This document shows positions 19,759-33,010 of a stretch of DNA of 64,000 nt, in pieces. The DNA lies in the NCBI GenBank assembly GCA_963920575.1, contig OY986968.1, positions 21,334,129 to 21,398,128 of the forward strand. Reading direction: 5' to 3'. The position numbers were made by a program, and so were the translations under genes. This DNA comes from Narthecium ossifragum. Lineage: Eukaryota > Streptophyta > Magnoliopsida > Dioscoreales > Nartheciaceae. Within the stretch, counting starts at the first letter, position 1; each line of letters opens with the position of its first letter. The notes under the pieces are model-generated. The model was given only the letters and a program-made list of their open reading frames with translations. It was not told where the DNA came from and did not search any database.

Positions 19759-22700
19759 ATGATGTCAAGATCGTATACAAACCTCATGGATCTGGCGTCG
19801 GGGAACTTCCCGGCGATGGGGGGTAATGGGGGGAAAGGAGGGATGAGGCGGATGCCGAGGGTGATGACTGTGCCGGGGACGCTGACGGAGCTCGACGACG
19901 AGGACCGGAGCGTGACGTCGGACGTCCCGTCCTCGATCGCCCAGGACAGGATCATCATCGTGGCAAACCAGCTCCCCGTGAAGGCCAAGCGCCGCCCTGA
20001 TGGCCGAGGGTGGAGTTTCTCGTGGGACGAGGAGTCCCTCCTCCTGCAGCTCAAGGACGGCCTCCCTGAAGACATGGAGGTTCTTTACGTGGGATCTCTC
20101 CGCGTCGAGGTCGACCCGTCCGAGCAGGACGACGTCTCCCAGGCCCTCCTCGATCGCTTCAAGTGCGTCCCCGCCTTTCTACCAACGGAGATCCTCGAGA
20201 AGTTCTACCATGGTTTCTGTAAGTCTCACCTCTGGCCGCTGTTCCACTATATGCTTCCTATCTCCGCGGGACCCTCCCTATCCTATGGCCGCCGGTTCGA
20301 TAGGCCTCTCTGGGAGTCTTACGTCAGCGCGAACCGTATCTTCTCCCAGCGCATCATTGAGGTCTTGAATCCGGAAGACGACTATGTTTGGATCCACGAT
20401 TACCATTTGATGGCGCTGCCTTCGTTTCTAAGGAGGAGGTTTAACCGGTTGAGGATTGGATTCTTCCTACATTCGCCTTTCCCATCGTCGGAGATCTACC
20501 GGACTCTCCCAGTACGCGAGGAGATCTTGCGATCGCTGCTGAATTGTGACCTCATTGGTTTTCATACCTTTGACTACGCCCGGCACTTCTTGTCGTGTTG
20601 CTCCCGCATGCTCGGACTCGAGTATCAGTCGAGGAGGGGGTATATTGGCCTTGATTACTTTGGTCGCACCATTGGAATCAAAATCTTGCCAGTCGGAATC
20701 CACATGGGCCAGCTCGAGGCCGCGCTTGCTCTTCCGGATCGGGAATGGCGGGTGGCCGAGCTTAGGAGACAGTTCGAGGGGAAGACTGTGCTCTTAGGTG
20801 TTGATGATATGGATGTGTTCAAAGGGATTAATCTCAAGCTTCTGGCCTTTGAGCAGATGTTGAAAGTTCACCACAAGTGGCAGGGTAGGGCTGTTCTTGT
20901 TCAGGTTGTAAATCCAGCGAGGGGTCGGTTGAAGGACCTCGAGGACATAAATGCTGAGATACAGGCTAGCTGCACAAGGATCAACGATGAGTTTGGCAGC
21001 TCAGATTACAGCCCTGTTGTGATCATTGATCGGCCTGTGTCATTCAGTGAGAGGATCGCATACTACACTATTGCAGAGTGTGTAGTTGTGACTGCTGTGA
21101 GGGATGGCATGAACCTGACTCCATATGAGTACATTGTCTGTAGGCAGGGGGCGTCAGGGTCTGAAGCGGCTGACCTGAGAAAAAGCATGCTGGTTATTTC
21201 CGAGTTCATAGGATGTTCGCCCTCCCTAAGTGGTGCGATAAGAATCAACCCATGGAACATTGACACGACAGGTGAGGCGATGAACGAGGCTATCTCAATG
21301 TCTGAGTCAGAGAAGCAGCTGCGGCATGAGAAGCACTACAGATACATCAATACCCATGACGTGGCTTACTGGTCCAGGAGCTTTATGCAGGACATGGAGC
21401 GAACTTGTAAGGACCATTTCAAGAGGAGATGCTGGGGAGTTGGGTTGGGATTTGGATTCAGAGTGGTGGCACTTGATCCTAATTTCAGAAAGCTTAACAT
21501 TGAGATGATTGTCTCAGCATATAAGAGGGCCTGTAGGAGGGCGATATTCTTAGACTATGATGGAACATTAATACCTCAAACATTAATCAACAAGACCCCA
21601 AATTCAGAGATTATCTCCATTATGAACACCCTCTCTATGAATGATGATAATGTAGTCTTCATTGTCAGTGGGAGAGCAAAAGGCCTGCTACAGAAGTGGT
21701 TTTCACCATGTGAGAAACTTGGGATTGCAGCAGAGCATGGGTACTTCTTGAGGTATGTTTTTCTCTGTCTTGTTCCTCTTTTAACCTCACTCTTAAACAT
21801 GTGGATAAAAAATGAGAACATAATGTTATCACGATCTTGCTCATGATTGCATAAACTTTGGAATATAGTTTTGTGAAACCTGGTATGTTTTCAGATATGA
21901 AGATTTCCTGTGGTGTAGAATTTACATTTCCATTTACATTTTGCAAATAAATATGAATTATGATTCTGGTATTTATACTTCAAAATACTGATGTATTTGT
22001 TTGTAGTGAATTAGGGTCTGCTTCAGATACAAGTAGCATGCAAATTTATTTGAAGATAAGTAAAAGATTTGACTGTAGGGAAGTTGTCCCCAATACTCTT
22101 GATGCTCTTTTGTTGTAAATACCAAAATAACATCAATGTTTGAAATTCTACATGTATCGGTTCTTTCCAAAAGAAATTGACACAACAAATAGGAACCGAC
22201 ACGTTGTACTTATTGGTGCATTCAGCAAATATTTTCTTGGAATGTGGTTGTTGCTTTACACAGCCAAGTGAGTGGTTTGTGCTCAAAAATTTTGTCATGC
22301 TTTGTTTTATGTTTTTTCATCTCTGATTACATGGACATACAATAATAGCCATAAGTAGCATTTATGTTGCTTAATTATGATAATTCCTTGTTATGCCTTT
22401 GGCAACTTCTAATGTTAATTAGACCTAATAGTTTTACTTGTACACATGCTCTTAGTGCCAATTGAGAGAAACACGCAATGTGGATGGTATACGACTCTTG
22501 AGATTGTTTCTTACAAATCAATCAGATGTGGGCTTAGTCACAGCATTTTGATGTTCTGAAACTCTAAGAGGGCAATATGTCTCTTGAGATTATTTCTTAC
22601 TTTGCCATCAGATGTGCACATTGATGTCGTTAGGTTCCAAACAGCAAAGTATTTAGGGATACTAAAACCTTCATACTAGAAATATGTGTAAAGGCCCTGA

Positions 22701-23872
22701 AAACATGCATAGTTTAATCTGAGCTATGATCGATTGCTCTCATCAAATAGCAGCCGCCTAGGCGGCTAAAAGGGGGATAAGAAAGGTTGCCAACTAATGA
22801 ATGCAATATCTTTATAGCTAATAAAGAAAGAGAAAGCAGAGATTTGTGAAGAGTAATTTGACTTTATAATCCCTGAATGTTGTTGTAGGTCCTCTCAAGG
22901 TGAAGAATGGGAAACGCATGGCCAGAATGCTGACTTTGGCTGGATGCAAATTGCTGAACCAGTGATGAAACTGTATACAGAGGCCACTGATGGTTCATAT
23001 ATTGAGACCAAAGAGAGTGCATTAGTGTGGCACCACCAGGATGCTGACTTGGGCTTCGGATCAGCTCAGGCGAAGGAGCTGCTCGACCATCTAGAAAGTG
23101 TGCTTGCAAATGAACCAGTTTCGGTGAAGAGTGGTCAGTTCATTGTTGAAGTCAAGCCTCAGGTATGTATGCATATTTTCATTGATTAGCTAACACATTT
23201 ATCGGATACCAATATTCATTGACTAGCTGGCACATTTTTCAGATATGCATATTCATATCATCACCTAGTGCTGAATGAATAAGTTTCGCTTGATGCCAAA
23301 CTAGGACCAAGCACGAGTCTATCAAAATCGAGTCCTTTATTTGTTAATCGCATGTGATAAAACCTAATCTAGCAGTATCTCAGTCACAGTGTTCACCATT
23401 AACTTGAGACAACTGGTTCACCAGCTTCAGCTGTTTTTAGTTGATGGATTTCGTGCTAAGTAGCACTGAACTAGTTGTGAAAGAGTCGCTGTCTTATACA
23501 TCAGTAGGTTGATGCATTAAATTTGCCTTTACTGAACTCGTTCTTGTTATGCAGGGGGTGAGCAAAGGCTCAATTGCAGAAAAGATCTTATCATCGATGA
23601 AAGGAAAAGGGAGTCCAGCCGATTTTGTGCTGTGCATTGGCGATGACAGGTCAGATGAGGACATGTTTGAAGGTATGGCGAATATAACAAGCAGCAACCT
23701 GGTTACTCCAAGTACATCAGTTTTCGCATGCACCGTCGGACAGAAACCAAGCAAAGCCAGATATTATCTGGATGACACAGCCGAGGTCATAGCGATGCTC
23801 AATGGCCTTGCAGAAGTTACTACTCAGCCATCATCTCCCACCGAGTCGGACTCTGAAACTTCTCCATCTTGA
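19759..23872 (+). CDS. Class II trehalose-6-phosphate synthase (GT20 plus HAD phosphatase domain), TPS7-like
   Basis: Coding exons 19759-21752, 22889-23162 and 23555-23872 join to 2586 nt (861 residues) at canonical GT/AG sites; two introns in the coding region are usual for class II TPS genes. The start MMSRSYTNLMDLASGNFP matches the Arabidopsis TPS7-like N-terminus. The GT20 domain spans about 60-540 and the HAD phosphatase domain about 590-840, with D599-Y-D601-G-T and a GDDRSDEDMFEG box at 785. Features of class II proteins are seen in the GT20 site: ANQLPV where catalytic members have ANRLP, and GVDDMDVFKG (D350) where class I has an Arg. The protein is therefore expected to be regulatory or phosphatase-like in trehalose-6-P signalling, not a strong synthase. 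Frames starting at 19732 use GTG and were not accepted as the start. Confidence 0.95.
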
Positions 23873-25700
23873 GAAAGAGATGGCGCCATGTGAACAGGTT
23901 TGCATATGATGATGATGAGCACACACTGCAAATCAAATGTGCAGGCAGCTTTGAGAAGTTTCATGAGATGCAGGCCTTCATTCATTTGCTGACACAAAAA
24001 ATTCCTGGATGCTGTCAGGACACGTTGCAAAGTATCTGGTAGAATAGAGCAAAGCAAAAGGCTTCCGGACTTGGCTGATTCGACTGGATAGCATGACCAT
24101 CATGACATTGACATTTTGTAGATTTGCTAATAGGAGAAGGTTGGCTGTAGTGACTAGATTTTGCAATCTGTGTTCTTTCTTTGTGGTTCTGCCATGAATT
24201 CTGTGCAGGGTTAGAAGAAGATCAGACTAGTAGTGACTTAGAGAAAGAAGAAAGAAGAAGCAGATATCGGAATATCAAAATGTTAACCAGCTAAACATTA
24301 CTACTGATGGATGGATACATTCGGCCATTTGAATAGTGGAATTTTTCCCTTTTCTTTGTTCCCCCTTTCATCGTTAAGCATGTCTGAAATGATTGATTTG
24401 CCCCCCTCTTGTTTTCCCTGGGGACGCTATTAATAATAGTTCACTGAGATGGCAAGGAATTGGGAAACTTTGCGTGTTTACCTTTTCAATTTCAGCTCCA
24501 GTGATTAGCTTAGCTCGCCATTCTACTATTTGCAATTTGCCTCTCATATAAGTACTGTCAAAACCGATCTGATAGAATTTCTATCAAACAGTTGTCTAAT
24601 GATGATTCTTTCTCCTATATGGGTAGAGCGTTAAGAAAATCTTTCCAGACGGTGACTAAAAAAACTGCTTGTACCCACAAGTAAAGAAGATATCTTGAAA
24701 AATGAGAGGTAACAACAAGCTAATCTCATCCTCAAATTTCATATCGATTTACCACCTTTCGTTCCCCGTTTTGTTCCAGTTACATGAAACGGTGAAATTT
24801 TCACAAATATTAGCAAAATCGTGATAAGTTGCATAGATTTGCTTCCACAGTACCCAGAAGAACCAAGACAAGTGACGGAAGACCGTATCTTTGTGGCATC
24901 TATGGGCATATGAGAAGTACACAACAATTGCTTGTCTCACCATAAGAGCACACCCTTTCGCTTCAAATGTCCTGAAAAGAAATAGAAAGCAGTATGACAT
25001 TCACCTTATGTAGCTCAAGTAAACCTTACTGCAGATGATACACCATCGGAGTTAAACAGAAATGATATTGTTGATTTGTGCTGATAGTTTTCTTTATACT
25101 CTCATTTATGAAGGATGGGATTATCGATTTAAATTTCAGAACAAAGCAACAATGCCAAAGACAGGGGACACGTTTTATTAGATAAGGCCAGAAGAGATCT
25201 GCTGTGATTCAGGAGGGGGGGAAATTATAAGATTTTGATAGGTCAACTACACGATCTTCGTGAACCATTGACATATATCCTTCCATTGTACCGAAATATC
25301 TGGGAATCTCTGGCATACAAGCAAAGCTAATGACTTTAAGTTTCACTAATTTTTGCAAGGGGGCACCACACAAGGCATACTGCAACAAGGTCCTAACTGT
25401 AAATGTTGCGTTCAGCTGCTGGGATAGGCAATGTAAGTAGAGAGGAACTGGTGCAAATTGTCATAGCATCACTAGACTTGTGTAATGCACAAAACGCCAG
25501 CCATTTCACTTGAATTTTGTTTTCTATTGACCAAGGGGTGGCCTAAACAAAAGACGATTTTTACAATTTATTTACGTTGATCTTTCTCCATCATGCCTCA
25601 TTACCTTTAACAGTTAGCATATGGTGAATGCAATGAAGTGAAGAAGCAGGTAGGAATGTTCGGCATAACGTAATTTTTGCTCTATACTCACAGCTGCTTC
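23873..25700. other. 3' flanks between the convergent TPS and SR genes
   Basis: It probably holds the TPS 3' UTR (to about 24440, where AATAATAG occurs) and, on the other strand, the 3' UTR of the SR gene. Short frames show no domain. No separate gene is supported. Confidence 0.5.
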
Positions 25701-28700
25701 TTAAGGAGATCTGCTGCCATCATGATCTTCCTTTTCGGGGCTGTACCTGTTTAGCAATAGATACAAATATAGCACACCAAAAACAAATATGGAAATCTGA
25801 CAGAAGTGCAACTGGATCACTACTCAAGAGATAGCAGGAGAAATTATCCATTACCCATCTTCATCAGAACCATTCAGCTCAAGCTGAGGAGACAGAATAG
25901 GAACGGAAGATTTACTCTGGTCGGAGTTCTGAGATCCATTGTGGTCATGGGCCTTTTCACATAAACTGCATCAGTTTCCAACAACAAAATTATTTCTTAT
26001 CAGAATGTGAACATATTATTTCATGATTCAGCACAGAAGAAACAATGTGAAATGACATTACACATCAACAATTCTTAACTGGTACATTATATAAGTTGCA
26101 AATATTTCATCGATTGAGAAAATATGAGAGATTTTTACCCATAGTCAGAATTATTGTCCTCATCTTGGGGAGATTTACTTTGGTCAGACTTTTGAGATCT
26201 GCTGACGTCATTCACTTCTCTTGGTGAACTGCACTTGTTTAACAATAACTTTAGATGTAGATGAATATATGAATTCTCGGTAAACTCAACATTCAAGTGC
26301 AAGCATTGATAAAAACAATCTCCAAAGCAAAATTTTGCCTAAAACTATTGTTCCAATGTCTCCACTAGATTGCAAACTGATCAGATGATTTCTCATCTAT
26401 TGCAAATGTAGCATTCAAACTGCCATATATTTTCAAGAGGTAAATCCACGCGGGGAGATTTGGTTTGTTGAACAAAATTTTAGTTGAAATGTCAATTCAG
26501 ATGCTCTCAAGGTGGAAGATTTGCAGTCACGCTTCACCCAACATCAATCCAAAACAGCAGTGACGGAAGAGAAAAAGATGAAGTACTTGTTTAATCAGTA
26601 ACAATGCTAAGGTGAGGCATGTTTCTCCTCAGGTTAGTGAGAATCAAGCACCAAGAATAACAGCATATTCAACTTAAGCCATTTTTTAGGAGGGGTCTCT
26701 CTACAATAATGTGGTCTGAATACTATTAAATTAACCTCAAAGAATCTATGCATTGAGGATGAGAATCTTAAATACAGTTCAAGATTGACGATACTTGAAA
26801 TAATATTTTACAAAGTCGATCCTTCGACTTTGAGATGCTAAACTGTTTTGCTGCTTCTGCATTTGATGACGAATGCCAATATTGACTCAATCTTTGAATA
26901 TGCACTACTATATTAGTGCAACATAGCTCAGACAAGAAGATTAGCTGTGTAAAGGAGTATAGAACCACGAATCAGAAAATTGATTCAATGAAATAGGAGT
27001 TCCTAACAAGCTTCTGATCACAAGTAGGAGCACATGGAACCGAAATAGGAGTATTTAGGTCCTTATTAAGGACAAATTTGAAGTTAGCTTCTTCTTCTGA
27101 TGTAAAAAGTGAAAAATGCAAATTAATGAAGCTATTTTCTTATGTTCCTATCTTGTTCGTTCTTCAGACCCTCTACACCATATCTTTTGATAATCATTGC
27201 ATGCTATTATACTTATGCTGACTTCTAACATAGATTTGACCTGAGGCAGCTACCAGATTGCAATCATGATTTTTGATGTACTTTATAATAACACATTCAA
27301 TGTAAGCACCTGAATGACATTTGCATTCCCACTGATAGCTGTTTCATTAACTTCAAGAGGATTATTTCCTGTCACTTTACGACTTTGAGAGTTAGGACTT
27401 AAGACCCTGAGTTCAAAGCTTGAAACATGTTTCCCTATTCCCTGAAATTCAGAATCCTGGATGATCATCAGAATCCATGATTTGATGAAAACTCAAAAGA
27501 TAATCTTCCTCCTCGGCTTGTTTAGAGGGCACACAAGCCTCACAGAATTATCTATATCCATAGACTCTTACGACTAGTTCCGGAACTTCTTACTAATATT
27601 CATCCCGATATTTTTCATAGAGCAAGACAACTCATGAAGTTCCCTGATCGATTAGGTTTCCTTCTAAAACTGTTCTCACATGCTTCTGCCATTTTCTTCC
27701 AACACAAGCTCGATACATTTCGCTAATTCCAGGAACAAATTTCCTGTGTGCTGTTTATCTAAGTTTCTGAGCCAACTGATGAACATATGAATATACACGC
27801 GACAACCATAATGACTGTACCTGTCTCTATATCGTTCATCATGAGGAGGAGACCGTGGTGACCTGCTCCGTTCACGCCTATTTGAAGGGCTGTGTCTGCT
27901 TAGTTGATGTTGAACATGAGACACGTTTAACATATCAAGCGGGTAAAGAAATCATATCTAACAGCTGGTTTACAGTTCAACTACCTGTGGCTTCCTGTTC
28001 TAGAGCGAGGACTCAAGCTCCTCCTGTGTGAGTTTCTTGAATCTCTCGATCTAAAATCTCTAGTACGATGACTAGACGAACCATGTTCATGGCATCTGCT
28101 TTCACTGCCCTGAGACCCATGCCTGCTACCGCCCGCTGATTTTCGAGACATCTCTACACGCCACCCATGCTTTCCTGAAAAGAAGAAACATCATGTAAGG
28201 GGCACATTAAAAATGGCTCAATAGACTGCGAAACAGGGATAAGGACAGAGAAGAAATGACTAGCCAAGCCTCTAATTTTTCATCTCCAAATTGGATTTCG
28301 TTAGCTTAGACAAAGTAGCATGTCAAATTTGGAGCCCAGTCATTCACACATAAGAGACATAACTTTAAGGCATCCTATTCTCTGCTGTCAGCCCTTCTGC
28401 AATAAAATCTCGATCTAGCAGTGGTCAGGACGGCGTACGAGGAACAAGGTATCTCCGGTAGGAATACGTCAAACCAGGATCCATCATCATCTATTCAGCA
28501 TTAAAAGAAAAGTTGCAGAAATGGACATACTAGTTTATTATAGCTTATCAGTGCTTAGCACATTAAGGTTACTTCATATGATTCAATAGTAGAACCCCAT
28601 GTCCCTCAGTACTTGACTTGGACCTTATTCTTCATAAAGCCATTGTGAGTTGTCCACTCGACAATCAACTAAGGACCCATTGTAGCTTATTAGTTACTAC

Positions 28701-31700
28701 AACTGCAAATCCCGAAACTTTGCACGCTGCCTCTGCAACTTCATAAGTAGCACTTGAATAGTTTACCCAGGCGCATAAGCAGGCACAGCTTCAGTGTAGT
28801 AAAGTAAATTCACAACAGAAATGTTCATCTCTATAATGCATTCAACTTTATCAAGACGGCAATGTGCTCACAACAGTGCTTATCAACATTCCCACAGGCT
28901 TAAAAATACCAGCTACACTTGCAACTTATAAGATGTGCTAGCCATCAAGTGTCTGTGGCACAATTTGCCCTATGCACAAATTTACTTCGTACAGTTGGAA
29001 ACTGATTTTTAGAGGACACTTTTAGGAAGGCTCCCATAGAAGGTTCTCCAGAAACCCCATTCATTGACAAAAGATAACTAGACAATAATCATTACCAAGG
29101 ATTCCAACCGGAGTGTGTACCTCAAAGGAAGAGTTGCAAAAGAAATGAAGAACTCGAAATGCACACCTCCATGCTATTTTGGGTCACAAACATCAAAGTT
29201 ATGAATGATTTCAATATCTTACAAGGTCAAACTTGTGAATGATTACATCTAGTACTCCAGCAAGCAATTAGATGACATTTTGATGCAAATTTCCCAACAG
29301 ATATATTCCTGAGCGATGCAATGCTTCAGTACATTCAGAGACTTATGATTTAAAGAAAATCCTTAATTATTCCGAGTGATAACATGTTAAGCAATACATA
29401 GGCAGTTTGAATGGTCACATGAAACTTGACCAAAGTGTTGCATTGGCCATATGAAACTGATGGCTTTTGTGTGTGTTACATAGCATAGGAAACAGATAAG
29501 CTAATACTCGAATCTTGCAATCATATGATGCATATTGCTTAGCAGCAGAACCAAGAACTACAGAATTGCAGCTCATGTCGAAGATTCTCCCATGCAAGAC
29601 TAACCTCAGTAACAAATCTAACATATGAGCAACTTCACTAATAATGAACCACCACTAAAATAGATGAACCATCAAACCGGGTACACGTCCATGACAGTCA
29701 TTGTTATAGGACGTGACACACCAATAGACGAGCAAAATAGAAAACCAGATAAAACAGTTTGCATTCATATTAATAAAGACCTACCAAGAAAACAATACTA
29801 AAAATTTTAATCATTTTCAATATTCTGAGGAGAGAAAAAAAGTCAAAAAAAGGTAGAATCCAGCCCACCATCTAAAGCAGAAATTGCATCATCTGCCTCC
29901 CGACGGTCCTCGAACTCAATAAATGCATAACCTGGTGGATTTCTAGCAACCCATACACTGAGAGAGTAAAAGAAATATCAGATTGTTAATATCCTGCTGA
30001 TATGAATGACAATTTACTGCCAATGCACTAAAATTGCAAGGAAACATTATTTGAATAAAGGAAAAACATCTTTAACAAAGTTGCATTCCTGGTTATCCAT
30101 GGACAACATCTCCTGTACTGAATAACCAAAAGAGAAGAAAGAAAAAAAGCAGCTTCATGGTATCTACTATCTGCTCTATCGAATACATCGTTAGGTCAGG
30201 TCATTCTTGTTTCTAGACAATCCAAACAAACAGATAGAAGAATACAAACTCTCGTATCTCATCTGGTACAATTTATTCTTTGTTTGAACATTAGGAAAGG
30301 GTGGGCATAGGAAAAGGAGACCCGACTGTAATAGCATGATAATTATGTTTTAAACTGCCAAGTGTATGGTTTCAAATAAGAGATGAGATGTGATGTTAAA
30401 CTTTTTTGGAGGAAGTTTAGCTTTAGAGATAAATAGATAATGGACAAAAGACAAGGTCAACCAACAAGGGAGGGATCAAACCATGTAAGCATGACATGCA
30501 CAAGGTTATAGCTCAAAAACACATCAACTTTCCCATGGTCATGAAATCCATGGTCACAAAGAGAATGGATGAAAAATGAACTCAATTAATACTGCATGCT
30601 CACTATCATCGCATCACATGTGAACATCATGGCACTAGCAAGGTTGTGCCTCTTGGTGAGGAAAGGATTCATGGCACAGGTCTTAGATATTGTAGATTTT
30701 GGCAGAACACATGGATTCCCAAGGTGGAGTGGGCATGTGGTGCAAAATTATAACAGGGCAAAGAAGATGAAGAAACCTTGACGATGACAAGAATTTCACC
30801 AACCTAGAATGGGTGAGCTAAGATTCAAGAAGGTGGAGTCAAGTGCGATCTACAATTGCATAAAGCTCACGTGCACAATTCTGATGTGAAATCCATAAGG
30901 GCCAATTAGCCATGGGGGTTGAAATTGGTGGGCTTCAAGGAAATCAGTGCCAAGAGACTGGACAAATGGGTTCTAAGGTGTTAGGCTACAGAAATTTCAC
31001 ATTTGTATCTCATACTGGTGATTTGGGACATGGAGAGCCATGGCCGCGTAAAATGTCGAAAAGGGTACCATGAACACAATACTAGCCAGAGAGAACAACA
31101 TTCAATGAGGCATGTTAACCCATGCGAGTTTAATCAAAGAAGCATGATGAACCACAAAATGGTCCGGTGCACAATAGAGTCATGCGTAAGGTTGCGCTAA
31201 CTTACCATTGTGCTTATTGCAATACCACTTGACTACTTGAGGCCTGCAAGCATCATGGATCCAACTATCGCATCCTTGGTACTTGGGTGACAAGTGTGCA
31301 AGCTCCTAATTTGGCCATAAGATTGGCAAGACTTGCATGAAAGGTCATGGCATGGAAACAAAACATGTTGAATGCACGGTAGATAGTGGTCATCTATTAA
31401 CTGCAAGACAACATGCCCATTCACATTAGTCTACAGCAAGGAAGCGCCCATGGGCATGATGGTTCAACACTCAAGGGTTACCTCATTCACGAGTGTCACA
31501 ACATGCCACGAGATCTAAGCATGGCTGAGTTCAAGGTTTGACATGCCAGTGAATGTTGTGTCAGTATTTGATCAAAACAATGTGTCGTGTGAGGATCCCC
31601 CAAGGGGGTGGATTGTGCGGATCCGGCATTTTGCTGGTGGTATTCACCTTGGGGGCGCCTGGCTGAGTCAGATGGCTGAATAAGCAATCCCACAACGCTT

Positions 31701-33010
31701 GAGTGTGGATTGGGGATATATCTACATGTATGTTAATCGCCTTCTATAACACAATACGTTTTAAAGATGTGGTGGCAGTAATTTCACCAGAAAATTCCAG
31801 ACTAAGCGTGCTTGCCTTGGAGCGGTCCCGGGATGGGTGACCTACTGGGATGTGTTCCCGGTCTCTGCGGAAGAGTCAAAAACGGATAGTATTGTGTGGA
31901 AGAGGCGAGGGCGTTACATGCGGCTACGCACAGCACGTGCCGGCTACACAGACTTCATATCAGCGAGTCTTCTAAGCTTATATGTGTAAGTTACTGGCAC
32001 AATGCGTATCAATATATGCCATTATGTGCCAGCTGGTCCGCACAATAATCACTAGCTAAAATCATTGGCGATGACATGATAGTGCACGGATAAGCTAACT
32101 TTTGGTGCATGAGTTAGATGGCTATATTGATCCAAGTTACCAGTAATCAGATAAGGAGTTTCATTAAAGCTGGCCCTAGTGGTGGTCAGAAACACCAAGG
32201 TCTGCCGACAACATTCACACTCCACAGTGGCAGATGTTGAGCTAGCATGAATCTGCATAGGAGACTACATGATAATTAATGATCAATCCCATCTAAGATC
32301 AAGGCCACTGCACATTACAATAAGATTAAGCCCTAATAAACTAGTTTCTCTCTAGAAACTCTAACTACCAACCAAGGGTAAAGGGATGTTAGGGCCCTCA
32401 GATGAGAAATTGCAGATAATCACTTCACTACATATATCATCGAGTTCCCCAATTCAAGTTTGGGATGCTCCTATGAAGACTCTATCCACCATTTTACAAA
32501 TATATTTAGCTCAATCATTCACAAAGATTATTTATGCCATGTCATATTGCACTAAATGTGACAAAGCAAGTGGAAGATGCGCCTTTTTAAGTGTTTCCCC
32601 TGCCTCTTCTTCCATCCAACGAGCAATAAACAGCCTCAAGAGCCCAAGATCGCCTCAAATTAAGTCAACGTAGAAGTAGAACTATGCCAAACATACCATC
32701 AAACACATTGTGCACATTGAATTGGGACCACACATAACCAACCAAAATACGAATTTTACACTAGTAAGTAACAGCCAATGCCAATGCCAATAGAAAAAAG
32801 CAAAACGAAATGACAACAAAGGAGACAAATTACCACAATCTAGGAAGAGAGAAACTAATACGGAAACAAAAAGTAAAAGGCCGGTTGGCGGAGATGGGAG
32901 AAATTGGAGGAGGGCATCTACCTCCGGACGACGCCGTATGGCCGGAACTCATCAGCCAATTCCCTCTCACGGACGCGGCCATCCAAATTCCCCACATACA
33001 CCTTCCACAT
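25701..33010 (-). CDS. SR splicing factor with RSZ-type RRM but no zinc knuckle
   Basis: Seven coding exons (minus): 33010-32922, 29957-29869, 28174-27985, 27895-27821, 26228-26139, 25965-25855 and 25746-25701, all with GT/AG borders, total 690 nt (229 residues). The RRM occupies residues 4-70, with RNP2 VYVGNL (4-9) and RNP1 GYAFIEFED (39-47); exon breaks within RSVWVAR and DGKHGWRVE match RSZ21/22-type genes. The CCHC knuckle typical of RSZ proteins is missing: after GWRVEMS comes a Ser/Arg-rich stretch ([26 protein letters not shown]) and an acidic, serine-rich tail. It should act in pre-mRNA splice-site choice in the nucleus. Exons 4, 5 and 6 are each multiples of three and share one phase. 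Intron 1 is about 3 kb and holds a 5S-derived LTR. I cannot place it in a named SR subgroup. Confidence 0.88.
30000..31780. other. Interior of SR intron 1, unclassified
   Basis: No coding domain recognised. Base composition changes near 30590, and 30590-31700 looks like inserted repeat sequence, but I found no terminal repeats or target duplication to define an element. Confidence 0.35.
31781..31918 (+). repeat. 5S rRNA-derived LTR (Cassandra-like) in an SR-gene intron
   Basis: 31798-31860 keeps the 5S A-box region (ACTAAGCGTGCTTG) and C-box (GGATGGGTGACCT) in the right order. This is followed by CAAAAACGGATAGTATTGTG and an end GGGCGTTACA at 31918, the same layout as 1-166. The 5' border is unclear and no second LTR is seen, so it is probably a solo LTR. 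It lies opposite to the host gene's direction. Confidence 0.65.
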
